This document shows, piece after piece, positions 12,376 to 25,279 of a stretch of 64,000 bases of DNA. This DNA comes from Voacanga thouarsii. Lineage: Eukaryota > Streptophyta > Magnoliopsida > Gentianales > Apocynaceae. The position numbers were made by a program, and so were the translations under genes. The notes beneath the pieces were generated by a model. The model was not told where the DNA came from, searched no databases, and saw only the letters and a list, made by a program, of their open reading frames with translations. The stretch's first letter is position 1, and every line of letters begins with the position of its first letter. The stretch spans positions 4,035,001-4,099,000 of the forward strand of contig JANUWF010002342.1 of assembly GCA_026120185.1 (NCBI GenBank). Reading direction: 5' to 3'.

Positions 12376-12732
12376 TGAAAAACCTTAGAGGGGGAGTGAA
12401 TAAGATTTTTGGCAAGCAAAAACGATTTTTTCGAATTGTCTAAAATGCTGAATAAGAATGATCACCAAGATACTTGGACTGACTTTATAGATGCATAGAA
12501 AGCTATCCAAGTACTTGTAGATGTATATTCAGATTTAGACAGTGAAAGATCATAAAAAAATAGTACATGAACCACTGAATAAAAAGAGACAAGAGATGTA
12601 TAGTGGTTCGATCAACAATGATCTACGTCCACTACCTTAAGTCTCATACTTAAGGATTTTCAACCCTATTTCATTAACCTCACTTAATGAAACCGATTCA
12701 CATACAAGAGAGGATCACCATACTAGGTTTCC

Positions 12733-15700
12733 TAGCAATGGCAACTGGGCCGGGCCCGGCCCGGCCCACTCGGCAGCCCGAGAACTGTTCATTGGTCCGG
12801 TCCTAGGGCCAGGGCCGGTCTGGGCCAGGGGATAAAATCCCTGGCCCGTCACGGGCCGGCCCGCTTGGGCCCGCCTGAGAGAGCCGTTACCCAACGGCTC
12901 TCTCTGCTTTTTTTTTTTTTATAAATTTGGTCCTTTAATTTTTTTTTACAGTTTAGCCCCTAAAACAGCTGAAGTAGTTTTTTTTTTGCAATTTGGTCCC
13001 TAACCCCCAAAACTCTATAAATACCCCCCAATTCAACCTAAAACTCATCAACACTCTCCAATTCTCTCTTATTTCCATTCATCTTTCTCTCATTATCCTC
13101 AAATTTATTCATTTTCTCTACAAAGAGTATTAGAATAGAATTTATTTTTGTGTTAATACTTTTTCAATTCATCAAGAAAGTCTTCATATTTTGGAAGATT
13201 GTTGAGTAGCGGAATAGTGGATACAAGAAGTAAAAAGCTCAAGTGCTCAACAAAGTATTGTTATTCTTGAATTTTGGTCATCAACAAGTTAGTATTTCTT
13301 AATCTTACATTCTTTTATTTTAGCTTTATTAGTTGTTTATTTGTTTTAGTTATTTGTTTAATTTTTAAATTAATTTGTTATTTATATTTTTCAATTCTCT
13401 TATTTCATTATTTGTTAATACTTTTTTTTAAACTTTTATTTGAATTTTGATTGCTTTTTTTTTTTTTAAGAAATAATGGATCCAAATCAATATCATCATT
13501 TATCTTCATCCCAATCATCCTATTTCATTATTTATTACATTTTCATTAGATCCAACTTTGAATTTAATAAATAATGAAATAGGTAATGAAGATGAAGGTC
13601 CTAGTAGGCCTAGTGTTAGTGTTTTACAATCACAACCAACTCCAATAATTAATCCCGACGCATCTAATATAGGTAAGGATGATGTTGAAACAACGGATGT
13701 TACAACTAAAGTAAAAACATCTGTGGTTTGGAATCTTTTTGAAAAAGATAATGATAGTGATAGAGCAACATGTAAAATTTGTAGAGCAGTATATGCACAT
13801 AAGAAGGGAGGAGGGATGGGAACATTAGTTAGACATATGAAAAGGTCACATAATGATTGGTTAGAAAACTTACTTAAACAACAAATACGTACTACAGGAG
13901 GTCAAATAGTTGGTAATTTTTAATATGATCATAGAAAAAATAGAAATGCATTTGTTAAAATGATTGTTCAAACTAAATTACCTTTTAATTTTACAAAAAA
14001 TCCACATTATGAACAATATATGCAAAATAATTGTCAACCAGCATGGAAAAGAATTCCTAGAACAACATTAAAAAATGATATACTAAAGATATATAAAGAA
14101 ATGAAAGAGTATCTAATTGCTATGTTTGATTCTTGTAATTGGAAATTTACTCTTACTTGTGATGGTTAGACTGCAATTACTAATGAATCTTATTTATGCA
14201 TTACATGTCATTGGATAGATCATGATTGGTTAGTACAAAAAAGAACTATTTGTTTTAAATTATTTGAATATCCTCATCTAGGTAGTAGTATAGCTAGAAT
14301 GATTACTCAAACATGTCGTGAATATAGGATTTTAAATAAAATTATTTCTATTTCTTTAGATAATGCTTCAAATAATGATTCTGCCATAACAATTTTAAAA
14401 AATACTATGAATCCTATGTTAAATGGTATTTTATTTCATATTAGGTGTGCTTGTCATATACTTAATTTATGTGTTAAAGAAGGATATAAATATATTGATG
14501 ATATTGTTAATATAATTAGAAATGTTGTTTTATTTATTAAAACATCCTCAACTAGGCAACAAAATTTTAAGGCATTATGCCGAGAACAAGGTGTATCTTT
14601 TAAAAAATTTAGATTAGATTGTAAAACTAGATGGAACTCAACTTTAGATATGTTTGAAAGTGTTATACCTTTTCAAAACCAACTTATTGAATTTTGTAAT
14701 AGTAATAATTTTCAACCTCCACTAACTGAAGCTCATTTTGAAAATTGTACTGCACTTTCAACATTTTTATTTACTTTCAAAGAAGTTACTGAACTTTTAT
14801 CAGGATCTTATTATCCCACTACTCATCATATTCTTCCAACACTTGCTAAGGTAGCACATATTTTTGGTGAATATATGTATCATCCCCAATATGGTTTTTT
14901 TATAAGAAGTATGTTTGAAAAATATAAAAAATATTATGAAGATATTCCTATTTTATATTGTATGGCATTGTGTATGGATCTTAGAGTAAAGACGCCAGGT
15001 TTTCATAGTATTATTGAATATTTATATGAAAGATTAGATTTTGATGAATCACAAGTACTTAAACAATGTATGATAAAAGACATAAAAGATAAAACAGTTA
15101 AAGCTTTATCTGACATGTATCATTTGTATGAGTTTGAGTCTTCTTCTTCTAGTTCTCCTAGTTTAAGTAGGCAAGCTTCATCATCTAGTAGTCACTTTCA
15201 ACCTCCGCGAAAATCTACCTCATCAATTTCATCATTATTTAATCTATGGAGTATTATGAAACGTAAAAAAAGATCGACTACTGCCTACAACGAGATGGCA
15301 ATTTACGAGATGCAGCCATTGGTAGAAAATGAAGATCAGCATTTTGATATTTGTGATTGGTGGAAGGCTCATGTAAGTTAATACCCCATTTTATCAAAAA
15401 TGGCACGTGATCTTTTGATACCACCAGTCTCTACAGTGTCATCGGAAAGCGTCTTCAGTGAGAGCGCTCGAAAAATCGATGAAAGAAGATCCCGATTGGC
15501 TCCTCAAACTTTGGAGATGTTAATGTGTTGTAGTAGTTGGTTTGCAGTCGAAGATAGGATAGCTAATTCGTGGATTATTGATGATGACTCATATGATGAA
15601 TGGGGTGAACCAAGTAGTTAGTTTAGTATTTTTGTAATTAGGAATTTAGGATAAGTAATATTATGTATTTAATTTTATTTTTAGGATATTTATTATATTT

Positions 15701-16011
15701 TTAAATTTTATTCATTGTAATATTTTTAAGAGGTTTAGGCATCAAGTCCCCCTCTTATGTAATCTTTATTTTATTAATTAATAAAATATATAGGGGTCCA
15801 AGCCAAACCCCCCACCACTTCAAGGTGGTTTTTTTATAATTTTAAAAAATTATGTTAAGTAGGGGAAAAAAAAAGAGGAATAAGCCACGGGCCGGCCCGC
15901 ACCGGCCCGCGGGCCACACGGGCCTAGGTCCGGTCCCAGGGACCGGCCCGGTTCTCGGGCCTGGCCCAGCACAGCCCGAAACCGTGCGGGCCAGCCCAAT
16001 TACCATTGCTA
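12733..16011 (+). mobile_element. hAT DNA transposon (3.3 kb) inside the copia LTR
   Basis: The left end reads TAGCAATGGCAACTGGGC, and the right end in reverse complement reads TAGCAATGGTAATTGGGC: inverted termini with the TAG start of hAT elements. Subterminal regions at both ends are dense in GGGCCGG/CCGGCCC in otherwise AT-rich DNA. The flanks are GGTTTCC (left) and GGTTTTCC (right), an 8-bp TSD with one T lost on the left. The undisturbed site is visible in the partner LTR near 25628. The element encodes an almost complete hAT transposase. Confidence 0.85.
13558..15621 (+). pseudogene. hAT transposase with three nonsense codons
   Basis: A single plus-strand frame runs about 688 codons, broken only by TAA at 13921, TAG at 14167 and TAA at 15379. 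In order: a BED zinc finger (VWNLFEKDND, CKICRAVYAHKKGGG, HMKRSH; C-x2-C and H-x-H spacing) at residues ~60-110, the RNase H-like catalytic region (LDNASNNDSAI, HIRCACHILNLCV, RWNSTLDMFES), and the C-terminal dimerisation region (WWKAH, then ARDLLIPPVSTVSSESVFS). The conserved SSESVFS and RRSRLAPQTLE blocks are intact. A start further upstream at 13476 (MDPNQYHH) in another frame, joined by an intron, is possible. The transposase cuts and pastes hAT DNA in the nucleus; nonsense codons make this copy inactive unless read through. Confidence 0.85.
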
Positions 16012-16948
16012 GGTTTTCCACAACCTCTCAAACACATCAAGGATCACCTCACTAGGTTTTACCCCACAACCTTAACAAAACACAAAACAAGGATCACCCC
16101 AATGGGTTTTACCACACAACCTTGAATATACACAAAACACAAGACTCACCCCTATGGGTTTTACACCACAACCTTGCACAACAACAGAGAATTGAAAATC
16201 AATAGATCAGAGATAAGCTCACTTTTTTGAGTAGATGTTTTCTCAGATACAAGCCACAAATTACTTTTATCTTTGATACGTAATAAACTCACATTGAAGC
16301 TAGATAAAAGGAGATTTTTAAAAGTATTGAGCAATAAGGTTTCTAAGATGAATGTTTCAAAAATCCTACTTCTAATCTTGCTTTAAGGGCTATTTATAGA
16401 GCCAAAAAGAGAGTGGCAACGGTCATAAAAAAACGGCTACAAATTTTTCTATTTAAACTCATCCGAGTTTTGGACTCAGGTTTTGGACGAAGATGCATCC
16501 AAAAGGTAAGTCCAAAAATGGCACATTCCTGATAGAAATTTTTCAAATCGATTTACAAAATTTTGGATGAACCTTTTGAATTCAAACTGTTCCATCCAAA
16601 ATTTTGTGAATTTTAAAAACTTTAAAAATCATCTCCTTTGAAGTTTCAAGGTAAAGTCGAATGAATCAAAAGACAAGAAGACATAGGAATTAATAAATAT
16701 ACCTTAATAACACTTCCTAGTCATCATTCTTCATAAAGAGCTTCCATGATATATAACTTCTCATACTCTGATTTTCTCATTTGATCTTCTAATTTTAAAA
16801 TCAGCGATGAAGAGGTTGTCAACAATTTTTATCTGAAGACTTTAGAAGAATAAAGATTAATCATATCCTATCACAGGAAATTAATAAGTTAGTCCATATC
16901 AACGTTTGTCATAAATCAAAACATAAAAGAAAGCCCTTAGGGCTAACA

Positions 16949-18255
16949 ATCTCTCCATTTTTGAGTGATGACAAACATGACACATTTGATATGTAAATAG
17001 AAAGAACATGTTGAACAAATAAATATAATCTTACAGTATTGGTCTTATAGAGATCTTTATGATCAAAAAATTGTAAACATATCTCAATGATCCTAACACA
17101 TATCATTTCTCTATATAAATATCTAGAGTAATTTGATAGAGATAAAATACTAAGATGCTCCCCCTAAATATATGCTTATATGACTAATTCGAACATAAGA
17201 GGGATGAGAAGAAGTAACGATTTATTCATCCAAAAAGTGTATCCAAAATCGTTTTGGAAGAACGTGTGTTTTCAGAATTTCATTTGGATAGGGCTTTTGG
17301 ATGTCCAAAACATTTTTCAGTTCAGTAAATCTGCTTATAAGAATATTTGTTTTGGATACGAAATTTCTGAGTCCAAAACTCCCCCTGACTTAATGCACGA
17401 AAATCTTATCACAGAATCTAGTCTAAAAAATACCATTATTATAAAAGTGAGTGTCACAAACAGAGGGGTTTTTTTAGAAAATTTTGGTAAACAGTAAATC
17501 ATATCAATGATTTTCTTAACAGTTCAAATTTGATATCAATGCATAACTGTTCATGTCAGAAGTAGTTCATGCAGTTACTTGGAATTCAATAACTGCTGAT
17601 ACAACAGTCTTTTCTCTTTCATGAACAGTTTTAGTTTTTCAAAATGGTTTCAACTTCCATGGTAGTTATTTCGCAGATAAAAAATCATATATTAACAGTC
17701 CAGTTTCAGATGAAAGTTATATTCAAAAATTTAGTTCATACATATAACATTAGTAATGTAGAATCCATATCAGATTATTATGCAGAACTCATAACATTTT
17801 TGTATATCAACATGTAGATCTAACATGCAGACCTAACATTTTCTCCTTATCAGTTACTGCATACCGACAGCATATATGCAGACTATATCATTTTCAAACT
17901 GACATATTTCTTGCAAACAACATCATGCCGACAGTCATGCAGACCATAATATTCACAGACCAACATTCAACATTTTCACAGCAATTTCATTTGTTTTCCT
18001 TTCTCCCCCATAATAACAGTCATATTCAATATCATTTTCTTTCTCCTTCTTTGTCATCAATAAAAAAAGAAGCATAGCAGAAGGAGAAGTAATATTCAAT
18101 CAAAAGTCGTTAGATAGATAATAAGCATGATAGAGAATGACACGAGTATCAGAAATTATCCAAAAATAGAACGTAAATGACTGAAAAAGTAAATTGTTCA
18201 ACTGTTGCAGAAAGTAAATTGGTCATCAGGCCATTGTGCTGTCCAAGAAAATAGT
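16949..18255. other. Noncoding 3' region of SIRE-like copia
   Basis: Lies between the extra ORF and the 3' LTR. No ORF is convincing. It has repeated short motifs around CAGTTA, TGCAGA and CATATAACA (about 17500-17990), looking like internally duplicated sequence. The polypurine tract adjoins the LTR at 16949-16965 on the minus strand. Confidence 0.6.
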
Positions 18256-19816
18256 CTAGGAAATATTGATCATTTCAGACTTGGATCCAGTCCCCTTCTT
18301 TGAAAACTGACCAGCAATTCTGTTAGACTTTCTTTTTACAACTATATGCTTCTGTCTTTTGCCAGATGGTTTGGGTTTAGGAGAAGGAGTAGGAATATCT
18401 GTCTTCTGTACGGGAGAAGGTTGTGGAGATGGTTCAGGAGAGGGTTTAGGAGAGGGAACCTTGACATCTGCAGGCGGTTCAGCCTTGTCCTCTGAAGATT
18501 GTTCATCCTTTTTATGATTAGATATAGAGGCGAAAGGCTTAGCAGATTGCTTAATGAGAGACAGTCTGTTTCCAAGACTCTTAATTTCTGAATTAAGAGA
18601 TTCCAATTTCTCTGCAAATGAGCTTATTGCACTCAGAATAGTCTCAGATAGATCGGAGTTCGGAACAGTTCCTTCTTCATCAATTTTTCTTTTAGTTCCC
18701 GACTTCCCTTCTTCCTTGATCTTTATCAAATTTTCTCTCTCTTTTCCAACAGATTCTCTTAACAATTTCCATGAATTTCCCTTCCTTACATACCCCATCT
18801 TTTCAAAGGAGTCAAAGCTGTAGAAATTTGTTCTTAAGGGATCACAAGTAACAGAATTTAAATCAACATTGAAAAATTTGAAAACTTTGGTCAACAAAAT
18901 TTCAAATGGTAGAGCCTTGCTAGAAGTATTTCTAGATTGCAACATTAACTTAGTTGCCAGGAACCCAAAGTTAATCTGTCTCCCCTCTGCTAAGGCTAAC
19001 ATAACTACCATTTGAAGTATACTAATAGAGGTCTTATGGTCGGAACTAGGAACAACAACGGTAGACACCATATGATGTAGAATTCTGCCCAATCCATTCA
19101 GCCATTTGGAACTATGATTTCCAGAGTTCTCAAAACTTTTTCCACAGTAAATAACTTCTCAAAATTTTCCAGAACAAAAATTTTATTTCCATCAGGAAAT
19201 TTGTTCAACTTAAAATATTGAAAACCGGCATCTCGAACATCACAGATTCTATTCAGCATTCTATGGTCAAATTCAAAATCTTTTCCTTTTACTCTTGTTA
19301 CATACCATCGAATCATAAACCCTCCCTCAGTTTCTTCCAATTTGCCCTTTCTCAAGTTTGCATAAAATTCCCAGATAAAGGAGTATAGATTTTCTCATCA
19401 ATGGATACCAAACTCCCCCACCCGACATGATCAAATATATCCAGAATATTTGACAAGTTTAGAAAAGCAGAGTGGTTTACTTGATAACCAGAAATAACAG
19501 TTTGATTTCTGGAAATCCAGTCATTGTATTCAGATTCACATTTTGAGTCAAGAAATTGGGGTACCTGATTTGCAGAACTCACTTGATCTGAAGAAGATTC
19601 AGACGAATCATAATGAGAGGCCGAGAAGTAGGGTTGAGGAGAAGCTTTTTTTGCTTTAGCCTTGCCCTTAGTTGAACCCGAAACATTTTTCTTTAACACT
19701 GGAGAACATTTTCGCTCCATCTTAGGTTTTGGAATAGTGGATTTTGTCTTGGCCATTGAAAGATTAAATCTTTTTTTTAGGTCTTTTTTTTTTATTTTTG
19801 AAGTAGAAGAGTACAA
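18256..19816 (-). pseudogene. Post-pol extra (env-like) ORF of SIRE-like copia
   Basis: Three overlapping minus-strand frames (19816-19352, 19355-19098, 19092-18256) read as one protein of about 510 residues with two frameshifts, near 19370 and 19100. The middle resembles the 'putative plant transposon protein' domain: FMIRWYVTRVKGKDFEFDHR, LNRICDVRDAG, ILHHMVSTVVVPSSDHKTS, LALAEGRQINFGFLATKLM. The C-terminal part holds a predicted coiled coil (ILSAISSFAEKLESLNSEIK) and a P/S/K-rich tail with SPKPSPEPSPQPSP repeats ending in a basic stretch. I see no clear signal peptide or membrane segment. SIRE/Maximus copia elements carry an ORF in this place that has been called env-like; the function is not established. 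Confidence 0.6.
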
Positions 19817-20193
19817 AGGATTTTTGGAAGAAGAACGATTTCAAGGGTTTTGAATGAGAGAAAACCAGATAGTTTTGAATGTCTAGGATAGTGTAAGAGT
19901 AAAGTGCCTTGAAAACATATGTTTTTCTGAGGAGTTTTGACAAATGCGCAAACCAATTTTTTGAAACTCGAAATTTGGAATAAGAGAATATTAATGATTG
20001 ATTTTAGAACAAGACCAGGTCCGAAATCAACATCTAAAAGAATGTTTTCCCGAAATGCATTTTGGATGTAGGAATTGGATTCTAACACTGCGTCCAAAAC
20101 AAGGATGGGGTATTTCAAATGTAGTGTTTTGTTTCCAAAACATTTTTCTTCACAAATCCTGCACAAGAAAGACTTATACCACATGGTTAGTTT

Positions 20194-23100
20194 TCAAATT
20201 CTTGTAATTCTCAAACCTCTTCTTAAGTTGTTGAATCTATCCTCAACTAGAGGTTTAGTGAAGATATCTGCAAGTTGTTCATCTGTTGAGACATATTCGA
20301 CACATACATCTCCCTTGAGTACATGGTTTCGAATGAAGTGGTGTTTAACTTCAATATGCTTTGTTCTCGAATGCTGCACTGGATTTTTTGTTAGATTGAT
20401 AGCACTTGTACACTTGTATTATCACACATTATAGGTACACAATTAAAATTTAGATTGAAATCTAGCAAAGTATTCTTCATCCATAAGATTTGAGCACAAC
20501 AACTTCCTGCTGCAATATATTCAGCCTTAGTGGTGGATAATGATATGCATGCTTATTTTTTACTGTGCCATGATACCAGTGAATGTCCAAGAAATTGACA
20601 ATGGCAACTTGTACTTTTTCTTTCAACTTTACATCCTGCATAATCTGCATCAGTATATCCTATAAGATCAAAAGTATTAGTACGTAGATATCATAATCTA
20701 TAATCATGTGTGCCAATTAGATATCGAAGTATGCGTTTAACTGCACTTAAATGTGATTCCTTCAGACAAAATTAAAATCGAGCACAAAGACATACTGAAA
20801 ACATGATATCTGGTCTACTGGCAGTAATATATAGTAGACTTCCAATCATACCTTTATATTTACGTTCATCTACCTTCTTACCCTTTTCATTTTGGTAAAG
20901 TTTTATGGACGTACTCATAGGTGTACTGATTTCTTTTGTTTCATTCATTCCAAACCTTTTGAGTAACTCTTTAGCATACATAGCTTGGTTTATGAAGATT
21001 CCGTCCTTGGTTTGCTTAATTTACAATCCGAGAAAGAAGTTCAATTTTCCCATCATACTCATTTCAAATTATTGCTGCATAGTCTTAGTAAACATCTTGC
21101 ACAAAGAGTTGTTAGTAGCACCAAAAGTAATATCATCAATATAGATTTGGACAATTAGTAAGTCACCAGAACTATCAGATTTGATAAGCAAGGCATTATC
21201 AATTAAGCCTCTAGAAAATCCTTTTGAGATTAGGAAACCACTAAGCCTTTCATACCAAGCTCTTGGAGCTTGCTTTAATCTATAGAGAGCTTTAGAGAGT
21301 TTGAAAATATGATTTGGAAAAAGCTCATGAGTAAAACCAGGTGGCTACTCAACGTACACTTCCTCTTCAATAAAGCTATTTAGAAAGGCACTTTTGACAT
21401 CCATTTGATAGAGCATGAAATTTTTAAAGGATGCAAAGGTAAGTAACATTCAAATTGATTCTAGTCTAGCAACAAGAGCAAATGTTTCATCATAGTCAAT
21501 GCCTTCTTCTTGATTAAATCTTTGAGCCACTAATCTAGCTTTGTTTCTAATTACAACTCCATTTTCATCAAATTTATTTCTAAAAACCCATTTTGTCCCA
21601 ATAACAGGATGATCATGAGGTCTAGGAACAAGTTTCCAAACCTGATTTCTTTCGAATTGATTTAATTCTTCTTGCATAGTGATGATCTAAAATTTATCAT
21701 GTAATGCAATATCAATGCTGCTAGGTTCAATATTTGAAAGAAGAGCAAAGTTGTTGATAAAATACCGTCAAGTTTTAACTCCTTGGTTTGGATCTCCAAT
21801 AATTTGCTCCTTTGGATGGCCTAATTTGTATTTCCAGTCCTTCGACAATTAATGATTTGCAGAATCTTCAGTTTGTTCTTTCTCTTGTCCAATATGCAAT
21901 TCTTCAATCTCTTCTTCTTTTGCATGAGTATCTAATGTTGGAACTTTAACATGATCTATCTCAACTTCATTTGAATTTCCTACATCATTATCATCTCTTT
22001 TTGGAGTATAAATGTTAGATTCATCAAATACAACATGCACAGATTCTTCAACACAAAGTGTTCTTTTGTTGTATACTCTATAAGCTTTCTTGTTGGAAGA
22101 ATATCCAAGAAATATGGCCTCATCGGACTTACTATCAAAATTTCCAAGATTATCTCTTATATTTAGAATAAAACATTTACATCTAAAAATTTTAAATAAG
22201 AGATAGGAGTTTTGTCAAACATAAGTTCAAACGGAGTTTTTTTAAAAAATGGTCTTAACATAACTCGGTTTATTGTATAACATGCTGTGTTAACAGCTTC
22301 CGCCTAAAAGTATTTTGGAAGAGTATTTTCACAAAGCATTGATCTAGCCATTTCTTGCAAGGTCCGATTTTTTCTTTCAACAAAACCATTTTGTTGAGGA
22401 GTTTTAGCTGCTGAAAAATTATGAAAGACTCCATTTTCATCACAAAAGTGAGTAAATTCGCTGTTATAAAATTCTTTGCCATTGTCACTTCTAATAGAAA
22501 TCATTTTGCATCCAATTGAGTTTTGGACGTGCTTAATCAGTTTTGAAAATTGTGTAAAGGCTTCATCCTTTTGATCAAGAAATAAGGTCCAGGTAAATCT
22601 AGAGAAATCATCAACAATTACATATGCATATTTTTTACCCCCAAGACTAGCAGTCCTCATGGGTCTAAATAAACTATATGAACTAATTCAAGAGGTTTTG
22701 AGATAGAAATCATTTTCTTTGGTTTAAAAGATGTTTTGATTTGCTTTCCAAATTGACATTTATCACAGATTTTGTGTTTATCAAATTTTATTTTTGGAAG
22801 CCCCCTAACAAGTTCTTTTGATGACAGTTTGTTTAACAAATCAAAATGATATATGACCTAATCTTTTATGCCAAAGATAACCATCATTGTCATGAACGGA
22901 TAGGCATCTAATTCCATTAGCTACAAGGTCATTAAGAAAAAACACATATACATTTCCCATGCATTTGGTAGTAAAGATGATTTCGAGATTTCCACTACTA
23001 AGTATAGAGCAAGAATCTTTTTCAAAAATGACTTTGCAACCATTGTCACAAAGCTGGCTAATGCTGAGCAGGTTATATTTCAAATCATCAATAAGTAAAA

Positions 23101-23290
23101 CATGCTTTATAAATGTTAAGGAACCTTTACCAATATTACTAACGCCGAGAATCTTCCCTTTCTTCTTGTCTCCAAACGTAACAAATCCTTCATTTGTGGT
23201 ATGAATATCTTCTAACAAAGCTGCATTTCTAGTCATGTGTCTTAAACAACCAGTGTCTAAGAACCACTTGGTGAAACTTAAAGACTGTGC
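20194..23290 (-). pseudogene. SIRE-like copia pol (protease, integrase, RT, RNase H)
   Basis: Minus strand, in order: protease LDTGCLRHMTR at about 23270-23236; GAG-pre-integrase LWHKRLGH at about 22865; integrase core with IRSDNGKEF and PQQNGFVERKNRTLQ (22660-22304); RT with WKLVPRPHDHPVIGTKWVF, ARLVAQRFNQEEGIDYDETF (21677-21450), QMDVKSAFLN and YIDDITFG; RNase H/C-terminal motif [15 protein letters not shown] (~20290). Frameshifts and stops occur between nearly all blocks. One frameshift (~22660) falls at the codon where the first catalytic Asp of the integrase DDE triad is expected. Replicates by reverse transcription in cytoplasmic particles in intact relatives; dead here. Confidence 0.85.
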
Positions 23291-25219
23291 CTATACATGA
23301 GAAGAAGAGATGATTTTTGGTACCCATACTTTCTTGGTTCCATGAAGGTTAGTAACATTTTCTTTGATTTTCCAGAAAGTAACTCTACCGGATTCCACTT
23401 TTCTTTTAACAAGATATCTTGAAACTATATGTCCAGATTTTTTACAATATGTGCGTGCCTTGTATGTGTTGTGAGAAGAAGTAGGTTTAACATATTGAAA
23501 CTTGTTCTCTTTGTAGTTATTCTTATGTTCATATCCTAAGCCACTTTGATTTTCCACTAAAATAAATATGGGCTTGCAAATTTTTTTTTTATCCTCATGT
23601 TTATATCCTAAGCAACTTCGATTTCCAGCATAAACAAATCCGGGCATGCATATTTTGTCTTTATCCTCATATTTATATCCTAAGCCATTTCGATTACAAA
23701 ATGATGTTAAGTTTTGAGTAGCTTTTCCAGATTGCTTTTACCATTTGTAAATTTCTCAATGCAATTGGTAAGATTATTTACTCTAATTTTCATATCATCA
23801 AATGTGCTAACCATGCATTCAAGAGTTTGAACTTTATCACACAGGTTTTTATTTTCCAAAGATGCATGATGCAAAGTTGTCATGATCACATATTTTTCAA
23901 TTTTGTCACATATATGTGTTTCAAAAGACATTTTGTTGACATTCAACAAGGCTTCATTTTTTTTTTTTTATCAGACAATTATCCTTCATCTTTAACTCTT
24001 TATTTTTTCTGGATAGTTTTTTAAATTCATAAAACATATCATATAATAACTCATTAGGATCAACATGCATTTCATTCATAGATATATGTGAATTAGACAA
24101 GTAATCTGATGTTGAATGGTTTACCTCATTTTCCAAGGCCATGAAGCAAATGTTGGCAGTTTCTTTCTCAAATTCATCATCTTCGGACTTATCTTCATTT
24201 AAGTCCTAAGCTCCTATCAATCCTTTACTTTTCTTGACCTTCAGGTCTTTCTTTTTCTTAAATGTTTTTCCTTCCTTGCCTTTTGCAACCGAACAGTCTG
24301 CAATGAAGTGATCTGTGCTTTTACATTCAAAGCATTGAGGTTTGAAACCGGAGGTTTGTCCTTTCTTTCTTATAAGCCTTTTTTCTCATTTGTAGTTTCC
24401 TTTGTTGAACATCCTTCTGAATTTCTTTGCTATCATTGCCAAGTCATCACTATCCATTTCCATGCCTTCACTGCTTTCCGAAAGACTTGTTTCTCCATCT
24501 TCATTTTCAGCCTTTAGAGCAATCCCTTTTCTGCCTCTATCGTGATCATCAGATTTATGAAATCTTTTAAGCTTCATCTCATGAGTTAAAAGAGATCTGA
24601 TCAACTCTTCAGTAGGTAAGGATTTTAAATCCTTGGATTCTTCTACAGCAAGAGTTTTAGGCTACCAGCTTTTTGGTAAAGCATCAAGAATTTTTCAATT
24701 TTGTTCCCCAAGGGAATAAACCTTTTCGTAAGCTTTTAGACCATTTAAGATATTAGTAAATCTTGTGAACATGTCTGTGATGCTTTCATTTGGCCTCGTA
24801 GTAAATAATTCATAATTATGAATAAGAAGCCCTAATTTCGATTCTTTGACTTAGTTAGTCTCCCCATGAGTGACTTCTAGCAATCTCCACATATCATGGG
24901 CTGAATCACAACCACTAACATGGTTGTATTCAGTCGCATCTAGTGCACAGCACAAAATGTTCATAGCTTGAAAATTTAGAGTCATTTTCGCATTGTCTTC
25001 CACACTAAACTCTTCATTCTGTTTAGGTATTTTTGTGCCATCAATCATCTTTGATGGAATAAAAGGACCCTTCTCTATTAAACTCCATAACTCGAAGTTA
25101 ATAGAACACACATAAATTTTCATCATATTTTTCCAGAAAGTATAGTTGCTTCCATTAAACAAAGGAGGATGATTTGTTGAAGACCCTTCAACATATGGAA
25201 AAGAGGATGAACTTGCCAT
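23291..25219 (-). pseudogene. SIRE-like copia gag, degenerate
   Basis: Starts MASSSSFPYVEGSSTNHPPL at 25219, followed by FNGSNYTFWKNMMKIYV (DUF4219/UBN2-type gag start) and ALDATEYNHVSGCDSAHDMW. A stop at 24851 precedes further gag sequence in the same region (LIRSLLTHEMKLKRFHK at 24604) and a CCHC zinc knuckle CFECKSTDHFIADC at about 24335-24290. The linker to protease contains a 24-residue tandem repeat (23515-23705). ATG 25219 is the natural start, 60 bp downstream of the primer-binding site. Confidence 0.8.
23515..23705 (-). repeat. Tandem repeat of ~24 codons in the gag-protease linker
   Basis: Three units on the minus strand each start N-R/Q-N/S-x-LGY: NRNGLGYKYEDKDKICMPGF, NRSCLGYKHEDKKKICKP, NQSGLGYEHKNNYKEN. 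Unit length is about 72 nt, with divergence between copies. Confidence 0.7.
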
Positions 25220-25279
25220 TAAGATCTTTTCTACAAGGCTGTTAAACCAAGAGTATGTAGACTTTACTCTGATACCAAA

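Larger units (their letters stand above)
12376..16948 (-). repeat. 3' LTR of SIRE-like copia, interrupted by hAT
   Basis: Sequence outside 12733-16011 matches the LTR at 25280-26564 almost throughout, including the repeated AAGGATCACCxxAxTGGGTTTTACC motifs (about 16040-16160). Without the hAT it is about 1.29 kb, like its partner. Confidence 0.85.

Noticed and set aside
18554..18823. Plus-strand frame of 89 codons
   Set aside because: Shadow of the minus-strand post-pol ORF.
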